Source: Mariniblastus sp964414815
GTDB lineage: Bacteria; Planctomycetota; Planctomycetia; Pirellulales; Pirellulaceae
Assembly: GCA_964414815.1 (NCBI GenBank)
Contig: CAYPXY010000001.1
Location: forward strand, 310,001-374,000
Direction: 5' to 3'
DNA length: 64,000 nucleotides
Part shown: positions 47,877 to 56,432 of the stretch, one piece after another
How the letters are laid out: each line of letters starts with the position of its first letter
How positions within the stretch are numbered: position 1 is the first letter of the stretch
Translations under genes and position numbers: made by a program
Notes under the pieces: generated by a model
What the model was told of the DNA's origin: nothing
The model's input: the letters and a program-made list of their open reading frames with translations, nothing else
Database searches by the model: none

Positions 47877-48214
47877 GCGAACCCCTTCGTGCAGAATAGA
47901 CGAATCCGTTGACCCAGCAGCTCTTCAATAGCCATTACCACAGACCAGCGCTCATCGCCGAAAACGATTTGATCGCCTTCCTTCGGGAAGATGTTCGCCA
48001 TTTGATCCCGCCACACAAACCAGATCAGTTCAGCACTGCGAATCTGAGCGTTTGTCGATTCCCTGTCTTTGCGACTCGGATGTCTTCGTTCAGCGTTCTC
48101 TACGGTCACGGGAGCATTCCAGCCAGTTCCGGGCACCTGACGCACAAGATATTGAATCGTTTGACGATCCGGCATGTGACGCCACTTTTGAGCCAATCGT
48201 CTGCGTGTGATCAT
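47873..48214 (-). CDS. Head-tail joining protein (stopper)
   Basis: 113 residues, beta-rich, basic start (MITRRRLAQKWRHM), then VRQVPGTGW and IFPKEGDQIVFGDERW, which fits small head closure proteins of SPP1 gp16 or phage gp7 type. Overlaps both neighbours by 4 nt. Confidence 0.65.
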   Translation of the reverse strand: MITRRRLAQKWRHMPDRQTIQYLVRQVPGTGWNAPVTVENAERRHPSRKDRESTNAQIRSAELIWFVWRDQMANIFPKEGDQIVFGDERWSVVMAIEELLGQRIRLFCTKGFA

Positions 48215-48840
48215 GCGAACCTCGGCTTTCGGTACGCTCGGAACACCGTGTCATATTGCGTTGGACTGGACGACGTTTGTCCGCTTTGTCTCATGCCATA
48301 ACTGACGGAATAGTAGTCGAGCGATTCACTGACCGCTTCACGTCCGTCGGGATTCTCGAATCTCAGCCCAACGAGCTGAATGATCGCATCCTTCACGTCG
48401 GCAGGCACGCACTCGTAACCAGCGGAGTAACTGACTTTGATGTTTCCGGTTGCTGGTACTTTTTCGTGGCTTACATCGAAAAACCGATCCCGAATCACCG
48501 CAGGCCACCAGCCGTTAATGCGGTAGAGTACTTGGCCATGCCACGAGTAATCAACGCCTTCTGCGAGAATCGTATCGTCACCGAATGTTCCAGGCCGTTG
48601 CCCGAAATGGCCTGACTGATCGAGTCTGACTTTCGTGACGGCAATGACAGGACTCTGATTGAGAATCAGATGCGGTGAACCAGTGCCGTCGTAAAACTCG
48701 ACGAAGTCGTGACTGCCGAACTTTCGCCCGGCAATTCCTTCCGCGTGTGCCCGTGCTTGTGAAATCAACTGGTTCAAGAGAACGTCGTCGCTCGAACCAG
48801 TGATCCCAAGCTGGCGTTTTACTTCGGCAAGCGTCACCAT
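48211..48840 (-). CDS. Head-tail connector (DnaPack/gp6-like)
   Basis: 209 residues. The start VTLAEVKRQLGITGSSDD ... LISQARAHAEGIAGRKF and KVSYSAGYECVPADVKDAIIQLVGLRF near the end are the pattern of head-tail connector proteins that form a ring under the portal. The order portal-capsid-connector-stopper is conserved here. Confidence 0.8.
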   Translation of the reverse strand: MVTLAEVKRQLGITGSSDDVLLNQLISQARAHAEGIAGRKFGSHDFVEFYDGTGSPHLILNQSPVIAVTKVRLDQSGHFGQRPGTFGDDTILAEGVDYSWHGQVLYRINGWWPAVIRDRFFDVSHEKVPATGNIKVSYSAGYECVPADVKDAIIQLVGLRFENPDGREAVSESLDYYSVSYGMRQSGQTSSSPTQYDTVFRAYRKPRFA

Positions 48841-49340
48841 TAGTTGTCGATGATCGCTGGCACGTTCATTTCACGCGCGTAACGTTCCGCGTCTTCCTTG
48901 AAGATCTTCGGAATCGACAATCCGATCTGCAAGCGTCCTTTGATGAACGCTTCATTGATCGGATGATTGCTTGGAAGTCCACCGGCCCACGCATCGACAT
49001 CAGCCGGAACGTCGTGATGCATGACACGCTGGAACTCATCGGTCAGGGGAGCGTTCTTTTCGACGTCCCACATCTTCACATTCACCTTGACGGCTGGATG
49101 TGGTGTCCGTGGCCGGTCCACTTCAATCGAACCATTTTCGACGCCTTCCGAGTACTCAAGAAACGCTTGAGCTTCCATGAACGACTCGCGAACGTTTACG
49201 CTGACATCCTGACGAGAACGGTGGATGGTCTTGGCTTTAAAGATTTCAAGTGCTACCGAGTTCAACGCAGATCGATCACGGCGAGAACGAGTTTGTTGTG
49301 TAGATGCAGTGGCTTGTGTAGGAGTAGTGGTTTCAGACAT
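48840..49340 (-). CDS. Hypothetical head-region protein, 166 residues
   Basis: AAGGTGAACC precedes ATG 49340. A Thr/Gln/Arg-rich start and a helical-beta rest (AFLEYSEGVENGSIEVDRPR). It follows a terminator on the minus strand, so its own transcription may start near 49.35 kb or result from read-through. No family is recognised. Confidence 0.6.
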   Translation of the reverse strand: MSETTTPTQATASTQQTRSRRDRSALNSVALEIFKAKTIHRSRQDVSVNVRESFMEAQAFLEYSEGVENGSIEVDRPRTPHPAVKVNVKMWDVEKNAPLTDEFQRVMHHDVPADVDAWAGGLPSNHPINEAFIKGRLQIGLSIPKIFKEDAERYAREMNVPAIIDN

Positions 49341-49363
49341 GGTTCACCTTGATATTGAGATAC

Positions 49364-49396
49364 AAAAAACGTCCGACGGGAAATCCAGCCGGACGT
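49364..49396 (-). terminator. Rho-independent terminator after the capsid genes
   Basis: Minus-strand stem ACGTCCG (49396-49390) with CGGACGT (49375-49369), followed by T6. It lies between the head protein gene (ending 49423) and the next gene (start 49340), and would reduce transcription of the downstream connector and tail genes compared with the capsid genes. Confidence 0.75.
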
Positions 49397-49422
49397 GGAA
49401 AATTTCAAAACTGTCCGGCAGA

Positions 49423-49887
49423 TTACGCCGCCAGCGGATTGACTGGGATTTCACTCGGATACCGCGATCCTGAAAGGATCAGGAACGTTGCCAAAGCTGC
49501 ATTGACCCAGACAAAACCGTTGTTGGTGTCAACCGATCCGCGATGGAGATCGAGTTCCGCAATGACGGTGAACGGATTGGATGCCGTGGCGGACAGTGCT
49601 GGAATCGAAGTGGAGTTGACCGTCTCAATTCCGTCCGCACTTTCAACGAGCGTGAAGTTGTTGGACGAACTGGGGGCACCGATCCGATACCAAACCCGAT
49701 TGGTTTTTGCGGCTTTCGCACCGCTTGCACCGCTTGTGAGCGCCTGCAGGAAGGCCAGTGATGCAGCCGCGTTATTGCCAACCAGTACGGCATACACGCG
49801 GTCGTACATGCTTACCTTGACATATCCTGCACCAATGTTGGTGACAAGATTGTTTCCGTTTTCAAAAAAGTCTGCGTTTCTGTTCAT
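49423..49887 (-). CDS. Head protein candidate, 154 residues
   Basis: Beta-rich with repeated small residues (NNAAASLAFLQALTSGASGAK) and a compact C-terminal part (FVWVNAALATFLILSG). It follows the major capsid gene and ends at a terminator. Possible decoration or head accessory protein; no signature. Confidence 0.55.
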   Translation of the reverse strand: MNRNADFFENGNNLVTNIGAGYVKVSMYDRVYAVLVGNNAAASLAFLQALTSGASGAKAAKTNRVWYRIGAPSSSNNFTLVESADGIETVNSTSIPALSATASNPFTVIAELDLHRGSVDTNNGFVWVNAALATFLILSGSRYPSEIPVNPLAA

Positions 49888-49935
49888 TGATCTGACTTGT
49901 AAAAAAGGTGAATGTATCGAAGTTAAATCAATCGA

Positions 49936-51228
49936 CTAGTTGCGGTTTTCGCAGACAATCGTTGAAGACTGCAAGTTGACGCCTTTGAACGGCTCAATTG
50001 GGCTGACTTCCAAAGGTTGGCCATCGACTCGCATGGTGAATTTCAAGGCGGTTTGATCGCTCAGGAACTCGACGTGAACCGAAGATGCTTGCGTGATTCC
50101 ACCGGTCGAGATCGTCAAGTACTTCGACAGATCGACCAATGCGAGGTCACCTTCCGCTCCAACGGTTTCGTTGAATTCGGTTTCGATCCGTGGGGCACCT
50201 TTGAGCGACTGGTAAGGTGCGTTGGCAATCGTTCCATCGGGTCGATAGAGTGCCACGCCGCCAGTTCCGACGCCCTGTTCCAGTTTGTCGAGCTGCGGGC
50301 CGCAATCCTGGTTGTGGAACCAGTTGTATTGGCCTGCACCAGACACTGCCCGGCGTGCCCACATGCGGTCGATGATGTCGGCGTTGATGACGCCTGCGGC
50401 TGCACCGGCTTTCGACACGACAACACGGTTCGGCGATTTCAGCACGCCAAGCGGCTGCTGAACACCGTTTCCGTTGAAGATGGCATCGCCAAGCATGAAG
50501 TCGAATTCATTTCCAACCATGCGATCAATCCATCGTTCCGCTGCACCAGCGGAATCTTTGATCAGCTCTTCGGTCAGGTAAACGATGACGACAAGTTTCT
50601 TGCAGTACAGGTCAACCATCCGCATCTTCGGATGGCTTGCTGTGGCCGTTTGGCCTTCGCCAACCCAGAAGCTTTGTAGTCCGCCATTACGCTTGCCGTG
50701 CTTTCTTGACGTTTCGGCGTTGTGCCGGAACTTCATCGCAGCCGTACCGACGGTATAGTTGTCGGTACGGCCGTAGATGTTGTTGGAGTAAACACGCTCC
50801 AAGATGCCGTCTGCCCATTCGGGTGGTAGCAGGTATCCGCCGTCTGAACCAACCGTCACCGACATCCCTTGGATGCCTTTGAAGATTGATTTGTAACGAG
50901 CGTTCCAATCGGCCTGCTTGTGGCCTGCGTCCAGCAAGCCCGTTTGCAAGAAGGTAGAGATCGAGTTGAATCCCGCGTCTTCGTTGTGGGCGCCTTTGTA
51001 ACCCTTTGGAAGAGATTTGCGTTTCACCATCTCTTTTGATTGGTGAATCACGCTTGGGACGTAATCCCGATCTTCAGGAGTCCAGTAGGAAACAACGCCG
51101 TCGTTGTCATTGAACCGCATCCGCTGGCCAGCGTATTGTGGTTGCGAAGCTTTCTCCAAAAGCTCTTTCATCGATTTGACTTGGCTTACCAATTCGTCCA
51201 TCGTCGGTTCTTTAAGAGTCGTAGTCAT
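49936..51228 (-). CDS. Major capsid protein, HK97 fold
   Basis: 430 residues. A helical N-terminal delta-like region (residues 1-35) is followed by a linker and the capsid body with SVTVGSDGGYLLPPEWADGI, EELIKDSAGAAERWIDRMV and FMLGDAIFNGNGVQQPLGVL, all typical of HK97-type capsid proteins (P-domain and A-domain patterns). The neighbour is a prohead protease. It is probably the most abundant gene product of the head operon. Confidence 0.92.
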   Translation of the reverse strand: MTTTLKEPTMDELVSQVKSMKELLEKASQPQYAGQRMRFNDNDGVVSYWTPEDRDYVPSVIHQSKEMVKRKSLPKGYKGAHNEDAGFNSISTFLQTGLLDAGHKQADWNARYKSIFKGIQGMSVTVGSDGGYLLPPEWADGILERVYSNNIYGRTDNYTVGTAAMKFRHNAETSRKHGKRNGGLQSFWVGEGQTATASHPKMRMVDLYCKKLVVIVYLTEELIKDSAGAAERWIDRMVGNEFDFMLGDAIFNGNGVQQPLGVLKSPNRVVVSKAGAAAGVINADIIDRMWARRAVSGAGQYNWFHNQDCGPQLDKLEQGVGTGGVALYRPDGTIANAPYQSLKGAPRIETEFNETVGAEGDLALVDLSKYLTISTGGITQASSVHVEFLSDQTALKFTMRVDGQPLEVSPIEPFKGVNLQSSTIVCENRN

Positions 51229-51285
51229 CGTATTTTCCGTGAGAAAGTGAGTTGTGAGCGGTGAATAAATGGGGTAGCGGGCTGG

Positions 51286-52587
51286 TTAGCGGGAACAGGG
51301 AATCGCAGTTTCAATCTGCTTTTTCAGGTCAGCGATTTCAGCCAGCAAAGACTTTTTAACGGAATCTTCCGGCTTGTTTTCGACGGGCTTTTGTGATTGC
51401 GTTTCCGTTGTCAATGCACTTTGGACAATCGAGCCGATACCGTTAATCATGCTTTTGAGACTGGATCGAAGGTGATCCGGCACCGACTCATCGGTGGCGA
51501 TTTCATCGAGTCGCACCGCCAGTCCGGAGAGCTTGAATCGCTCGGCAGGTGCAGTGACCAGGAACGATTTCATCTTCTCTTCGTCGGACACTTCATTCGC
51601 TTTTTCATACGATTCGAGTTCTGATTTGAGATAGTCTTCATCGTCTTCAAGTCGCTTCCGATCTTCGTCGGAGTACGACTTCATGTGCCCTTCGTCGGTG
51701 AACATCTTTTCCTTGACGGCATTGCAACACTTGAGCGACGAACGGTAGCTTTCGTTGTAGCCGCCTTCAATCAACACAAGCGTGTCAGCAATCGACTTTT
51801 CGACGCTGTCCATGACTTCTTTGACCTTCGGATTCTCCACCAGTTTGAGCGACGCCTTCAGTTTCGAATTGAGATCGCTCAAGTGAGTGTGAGCCGATTC
51901 CATGACCTGTTGGCCTAGCAGTTTCATTGATTTCTCCAAGGATTTTGGCATCATAGAGCCGGTGGCAATCAGTTTGTTACCGCGTACTTGGGTGCCTCGC
52001 GGAGATGGCGGCGGTGCATAGGCACGCAGTGATTTCATGATTCCTTCGTCGATGGACGAGTTATTGATCCGTCCTTTGCGAAGCACGTCGGCGACGCAAT
52101 CGGGGTTCACTCCCAACCCGGTGAACGACCACTCTTCCATCTTCCACTTCTCAAACCGATTGCCCTGACTCTTGCGAATAGGGGCTTCCGTCGGTTTGAA
52201 CCGCAGCGATGCACCGCGAAGGATGCGATCAGCAACCAGAAAGAACATTTGTTCCGAAAGCTTGTTGCGATTGGAGAAATGGGCCTTGGCGACGATTCCC
52301 GAATCACTCGGCGTCAACCAGAGCTTGCCTTCCTTGTCATCTGTGCAGGCAATCGGCTCGGTGATCGTCAGTCCGTGGTCGAAGTAAACCACAGGGTTTT
52401 TTGCATATTCATCAAACATCCCACCGAGTGGGTTGACTGAATCGTGCTGTCGATCCCAAGTTGGAGTCGTAATTACAGCGGTCGCGGTCATCTCGTTCTC
52501 GTCCACACCGACATTGGGCAATGTCGCAATGGCCTTGGCGTCCGCGATGTCGTAAAAGCTTCCGACCCTGTTCTTTTGCAAGTTCAT
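51286..52587 (-). CDS. Prohead protease with a long scaffold-like C-terminal domain
   Basis: 433 residues. The S78-type protease core lies at the N-terminus: VYFDHGLTI with His71 and RGASLRFKP with Ser127. From about residue 190 to the end it is helical (TLVLIEGGYNESYRSSLKCC, DEEDYLKSELESY), which is longer than in HK97 and could act as a fused scaffolding domain. It cuts the capsid precursor during maturation. First gene of the capsid operon behind operator 5. Confidence 0.85.
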   Translation of the reverse strand: MNLQKNRVGSFYDIADAKAIATLPNVGVDENEMTATAVITTPTWDRQHDSVNPLGGMFDEYAKNPVVYFDHGLTITEPIACTDDKEGKLWLTPSDSGIVAKAHFSNRNKLSEQMFFLVADRILRGASLRFKPTEAPIRKSQGNRFEKWKMEEWSFTGLGVNPDCVADVLRKGRINNSSIDEGIMKSLRAYAPPPSPRGTQVRGNKLIATGSMMPKSLEKSMKLLGQQVMESAHTHLSDLNSKLKASLKLVENPKVKEVMDSVEKSIADTLVLIEGGYNESYRSSLKCCNAVKEKMFTDEGHMKSYSDEDRKRLEDDEDYLKSELESYEKANEVSDEEKMKSFLVTAPAERFKLSGLAVRLDEIATDESVPDHLRSSLKSMINGIGSIVQSALTTETQSQKPVENKPEDSVKKSLLAEIADLKKQIETAIPCSR

Positions 52588-52598
52588 GCCCTACATTA

Positions 52599-52616
52599 GT
52601 ATCATTAAAATGATAC
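52599..52616. promoter_or_regulatory. Operator palindrome copy 5
   Basis: GTATCATT-AA-AATGATAC, perfect, 12 bp before the start of the protease gene (minus) and 50 bp before the plus-strand gene at 52667. It can control both divergent transcripts. Confidence 0.75.
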
Positions 52617-52666
52617 TGCTCATCGGCAGTTTCCATTCAATGGATATTTCTTTTAGGGATGGTGTG

Positions 52667-53236
52667 ATGACAGAAAACGACAGCCAGACACTCACACGAG
52701 AGTGGCTAGAGTCAATCGGAGGAATAGCTGTCCAAGATGGATTTCCAATCGTGTTCTCGAATGAGAACACAGAGGTTTATGTCAGCGACGTCAAGCTGGC
52801 AAAGTGGAGATTGCGAATCGGCAAGACAAGTGTGCCGATCAGCGTGAACAATCGCGATAATCTTCGTCGGTTGCTAATTGGCCTTGGAATCTGGGGCGAA
52901 CCACCGGATTACGTCATTGGCCAGTACAGCCAGATGCTCGAATGGGCAATGAAGGGAAGCCACGAAGAGCGGGCGTTGCGAATCGTGAAGGAAGCGTTCA
53001 GGACGTCAGAAGAGATTCAGTCAACCTACGTTCACGACGGTTCGTATCTCAACTCGTTCGTGAAAGACCTGAAACTGGTGAACACGCTCGAAGATTGCGG
53101 AGTGTTCACGGTTGACGATCTTTACAGCCTTACCGAAGAAGATGTAATGTTGATCGAAAACCTTGGGCCTGGCTATGTCGCGGGATTAAAACGCGAACTC
53201 GAAGAAAACGGAATCACTTGGCCTCTGGATTTTTAG
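52667..53236 (+). CDS. HhH / RNA polymerase alpha C-terminal-like protein
   Basis: 189 residues from ATG 52667 (GGGATGG upstream; starts at 52640 also possible). The C-terminal ~50 residues read NTLEDCGVFTVDDLYSLTEED ... ENLGPGYVAGLKRELEENG, a helix-hairpin-helix fold like the C-terminal domain of the RNA polymerase alpha subunit, which contacts DNA and activators. It lies opposite the capsid operon on a shared operator. A transcription role is inferred. Confidence 0.7.
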   Translation: MTENDSQTLTREWLESIGGIAVQDGFPIVFSNENTEVYVSDVKLAKWRLRIGKTSVPISVNNRDNLRRLLIGLGIWGEPPDYVIGQYSQMLEWAMKGSHEERALRIVKEAFRTSEEIQSTYVHDGSYLNSFVKDLKLVNTLEDCGVFTVDDLYSLTEEDVMLIENLGPGYVAGLKRELEENGITWPLDF

Positions 53237-53387
53237 GCTTCTTGACTTTGTGGGCCTTGCCGCACTTGCTGTTGGTGCAACGATAACTCGACCACGGACT
53301 GTTGATTCCACAACTGCCGTTGGATTTCGAGACAGATCCACATTTAGGACAGAACTGCGTACCGATTTTCAGATAGAGCTTGGCCAT
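53214..53387 (-). CDS. 57-residue zinc-ribbon protein
   Basis: ATG at 53387, one base after the stop of the minor head gene (53389). Sequence MAKLYLKIGTQFCPKCGS, then SSYRCTNSKCGKAHKVKK: two CxxC-type pairs with lysine-rich ends, a compact zinc ribbon. It overlaps the convergent HhH gene by 23 nt at the 3' ends. The coupling and the intact zinc pattern support a real small gene. Confidence 0.7.
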   Translation of the reverse strand: MAKLYLKIGTQFCPKCGSVSKSNGSCGINSPWSSYRCTNSKCGKAHKVKKPKNPEAK

Positions 53388-53388
53388 G

Positions 53389-54321
53389 TCAGTTGGCAGG
53401 TGGATTGGTCACGAAGTCCCAGCGTAGCGTGCATCGGCATTGGGGATGGGCTGGCGGCCCTGATTTGAATTGCTCTGGCCAGTCCTTGACCGCCGTGCCA
53501 TCGAGTGGAGAGCAGGTTTTGCAAACCTTTTCGTCACGACGCGTCACCCAAAACGGTGATAACGTCATGGTTGGCTTGGTGGCAGACGGCGTCTGAATTG
53601 TCGAGTCTGGCTGTGCAACAGCATCCTGCTGGGTTTCGGGTTCAGGATCAATTGCAGGCGGAATGACTGGCTCAACAGCTGGAACTGAATCGGCGGGCCT
53701 TGGCGTGTAGGTGTAATTGGTTGGCGGTACAGGTGGTTGAGTAGCAGGCGGCTGTTGAATGATATCTTCGATAGACAATCCGCGACGTTGCCCGTATCTC
53801 AACGCTTCGTTGATTCGATTGGCCGCAACGTGTTCACCGGTTGTGATCGCGGCAGTCGTCAGTGTTACGGAGTCACGCGCAGCTGCAATTGGGATATGCT
53901 TGTCCGGATTGGATAGCAGCAAAATGATCATCGTCGTGATCGAGTCCTGGTTATCTTCGATCTTCTTGAGCTGCATCGCGACAAGTCGCCGAACGGTCTG
54001 TTCCATCGAATGAGAGAACTGTTCAGCGAGTCGCTTCGTGCTACGAGTCGAGTCGATCATCTGAGCCGACGGACTCATCGTCACACCAATTTCCATTGCC
54101 AAACGGACGGCGGAACCGTAAATGATCGCCTGAACGTGCGGTTCGATCTGACGAGCGAGATTTTCACGCAGTCCCTGCCAGTATCGGTCAGGTATCTCAT
54201 CGACCGTGCGATAGCCCGCGTCCAACAATCCGAGTACTTCCAGATTTGCCGCCGTGAGCCAGTAGTTCACGAGCGACTGGAATAGCAGTTCGTGGTGTTC
54301 TCGTTTTGGATCGTCAGGCAC
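53389..54321 (-). CDS. Minor head protein, phage Mu gpF-like
   Basis: 310 residues from a GTG start. The C-terminal part WVTRRDEKVCKTCSPLDGTAVKDW ... PAHPQCRCTLRWDF matches the Mu F-like minor head domain, with its C-x-x-C-x-P-D-G and HP-x-CRC motifs. The middle has a proline-rich linker (residues ~195-245). It likely sits at the portal vertex. Confidence 0.8.
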   Translation of the reverse strand: MPDDPKREHHELLFQSLVNYWLTAANLEVLGLLDAGYRTVDEIPDRYWQGLRENLARQIEPHVQAIIYGSAVRLAMEIGVTMSPSAQMIDSTRSTKRLAEQFSHSMEQTVRRLVAMQLKKIEDNQDSITTMIILLLSNPDKHIPIAAARDSVTLTTAAITTGEHVAANRINEALRYGQRRGLSIEDIIQQPPATQPPVPPTNYTYTPRPADSVPAVEPVIPPAIDPEPETQQDAVAQPDSTIQTPSATKPTMTLSPFWVTRRDEKVCKTCSPLDGTAVKDWPEQFKSGPPAHPQCRCTLRWDFVTNPPAN

Positions 54322-54326
54322 TCTTG

Positions 54327-56432
54327 CTATCCTGTTACTGCTCGTTCGAGCCAGAAGCTCCGGAAGACGGATTTTTGTCTTGGATTTCGTCGGTCTTCGA
54401 TTCGCTGGATTCGCTTTTCGATTTCGTGTGTGGCCTTCCGCCTAAGATTAGCAGCGTTTTCCCGCCTTCGAGAAAACTCGGCCCCTTCCCCTCTATTACT
54501 GGCATAACCGTAATCCTTTTTGTTGATGAATGTCGCGAAGCCATCTCGGCGACCGACTTCAAATTTTCCACCTAAAACATTGTCAATGTCACTAGCAATC
54601 TGCTTTGAATTGCCAGTGAAATCAACGATTAACATTTCCGTTCCAACGGTCGTGTGTCCTTCAATTCCAGTGGCTTTTCTCGCTTTGGAATAAATATCAT
54701 GTACCTCTTCGACTGTCAAGTTTTCCGGAAGCTGGATTGTGATAAATCCAGCCGGACTTGATCCTTCAATCGGTGTCGCACTGACTGACATCACGCTGTC
54801 TTGCGAGAGTGTGAAGCCTGCCAATCGCATTAAGTCAGCTACTTTCGCCGCTTCCTCTTTCGAATCAATAATGGCAGCAAATGAAGGATTGGTATCGTCC
54901 AAATAACCTCCAAACTGACTGGCAATCGTGCCCTCTGTTTGGCTTGATTCGAAAATATCATCAAAGATTTCATCGACCACTTCTTTGCTGATTTCGAGCT
55001 TTTCAGACTCGCTTAAATTATTCCAGCGGTCGTGAAGCTCTTTGTCGTTCGGATCAGGTGCCACTTCGAACATCACTCTCGTTGGTGTTGATCCACTTCC
55101 ACCGGACGCACAAGTGTTGCCTGGCTGAAAACCACCGCCGCCCGGTGCATTCGCCCCGCAATTCTTGAGTATTTCATCGTCAAACCATTGGCTACGAAAT
55201 ACCGACTTGCACCCTATTATATTCGGTTTTTGATCGCTTGTATTGTCTAAAAACCTTAGAATTTCGTGGGCGCTGCGATTCACGTCATCCGCGTCGGATT
55301 TTCGGATCGATCCATCCAGTCCGATGACCGTTTTTGCCTTGTTTTTGTCGCTGAAAACGCATTCGTCGAACGTCAATTCACGTCCGTTCAACTGACGGAA
55401 CTTGTCGATATATTTTTTGCCTGTTCCGGGCTTCAGGTAAGCTATCGTGACGTGCGGCAGGTAGGTGGCGTGCGTGTCGATATGCAGCAGCTCGCAGAGC
55501 CGCTGATTGAGTGTCATCAAGCCGTCGCCGGACACGTTCAGTTTCAGAACGTCCTGTTCGGTGCTTTCGAATAAAGTGCTTGTCCCGATGGACACAGTGA
55601 CCGGACCTGTGCCATCGAGCTTGCAGGCAACTTCATCAGGATCGATGGTGTCGAGTCCGTATTTGACGGTGATATGCGGATTGTCTTCGAGTTCTAAGAT
55701 ATCATCTGGCTCGATGGACGCTTGCATTTGTCGCACGACATCGGCGTCGTTCGATGGCAGAATGAGCATGACGCATGACCATCGCGGCTTGTCGATGGGG
55801 GCGGATTCGACGGGGCGAAGCAGGTTAAGCGATTTCTTGGGATTGGAAGACTGCCCGTTTTCGGTAACGTATGGAATGTACTTCGCAAGTCCACCGACCA
55901 ATCGAGATCGCAAGCCTTCATTGATGGGCATGTTGGCGTTTGATGCACGTACAATATCCTCGCCTTTTGCGAACTTCGGATATTCAAAAATTGAAAGTTT
56001 TCGTTCGCCAGCATTGAATCGTTCTGCAATTTCCTGGAGGTCTTGAATCGAATCTTTATCGAGTCCAAGATATGCTAATGCTGAATCGTTGTTCAACTCA
56101 ACTTGATTGCGTTCACGATTGAATTGAAGATGGGTTCCGATCATTGAAAACGGTGCGAATTCGCCAGGCTCTAAAACTTCAAACAAGCCGTCGTCAATTT
56201 TTGTTTTCTTCGCCCCAATTCGCTTCATTTCATCGCGAATACGCTTAGGCATATCGGTTGAAGGCAGGAATTGCCCTCCAAGATAAAACTCTCCGTTTTG
56301 TCCGATTTCCCCGCCAGCCCTGGCCTGTCTTTGGCATGTATTCCCCGGCTGGAATCCACCCGCTCCAGTGCCACAGTTCTTCAGAACTGCATCGAGATGC
56401 AACAATCGAAACGTCGAGAATACTTGCGTCAT
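54327..56432 (-). CDS. Large head-region protein with a 2H phosphoesterase domain and cysteine motif modules
   Basis: 701 residues. Two HxTx motifs, NPHITVKYGL (His253) and LPHVTIAYLKPG (His327), make a 2H phosphoesterase fold, the class that cleaves 2',3'- or 2',5'-linked phosphates and includes anti-CBASS enzyme Acb1. A module VLKNCGTGAGGFQPGNTC occurs at the N-terminus and again near residue 430 (LKNCGANAPGGGGFQPGNTC), each preceded by a VFR-type segment; a third VFR segment ends the protein. It sits between portal and minor head genes, so it may be packaged in the virion. Confidence 0.65.
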   Translation of the reverse strand: MTQVFSTFRLLHLDAVLKNCGTGAGGFQPGNTCQRQARAGGEIGQNGEFYLGGQFLPSTDMPKRIRDEMKRIGAKKTKIDDGLFEVLEPGEFAPFSMIGTHLQFNRERNQVELNNDSALAYLGLDKDSIQDLQEIAERFNAGERKLSIFEYPKFAKGEDIVRASNANMPINEGLRSRLVGGLAKYIPYVTENGQSSNPKKSLNLLRPVESAPIDKPRWSCVMLILPSNDADVVRQMQASIEPDDILELEDNPHITVKYGLDTIDPDEVACKLDGTGPVTVSIGTSTLFESTEQDVLKLNVSGDGLMTLNQRLCELLHIDTHATYLPHVTIAYLKPGTGKKYIDKFRQLNGRELTFDECVFSDKNKAKTVIGLDGSIRKSDADDVNRSAHEILRFLDNTSDQKPNIIGCKSVFRSQWFDDEILKNCGANAPGGGGFQPGNTCASGGSGSTPTRVMFEVAPDPNDKELHDRWNNLSESEKLEISKEVVDEIFDDIFESSQTEGTIASQFGGYLDDTNPSFAAIIDSKEEAAKVADLMRLAGFTLSQDSVMSVSATPIEGSSPAGFITIQLPENLTVEEVHDIYSKARKATGIEGHTTVGTEMLIVDFTGNSKQIASDIDNVLGGKFEVGRRDGFATFINKKDYGYASNRGEGAEFSRRRENAANLRRKATHEIEKRIQRIEDRRNPRQKSVFRSFWLERAVTG

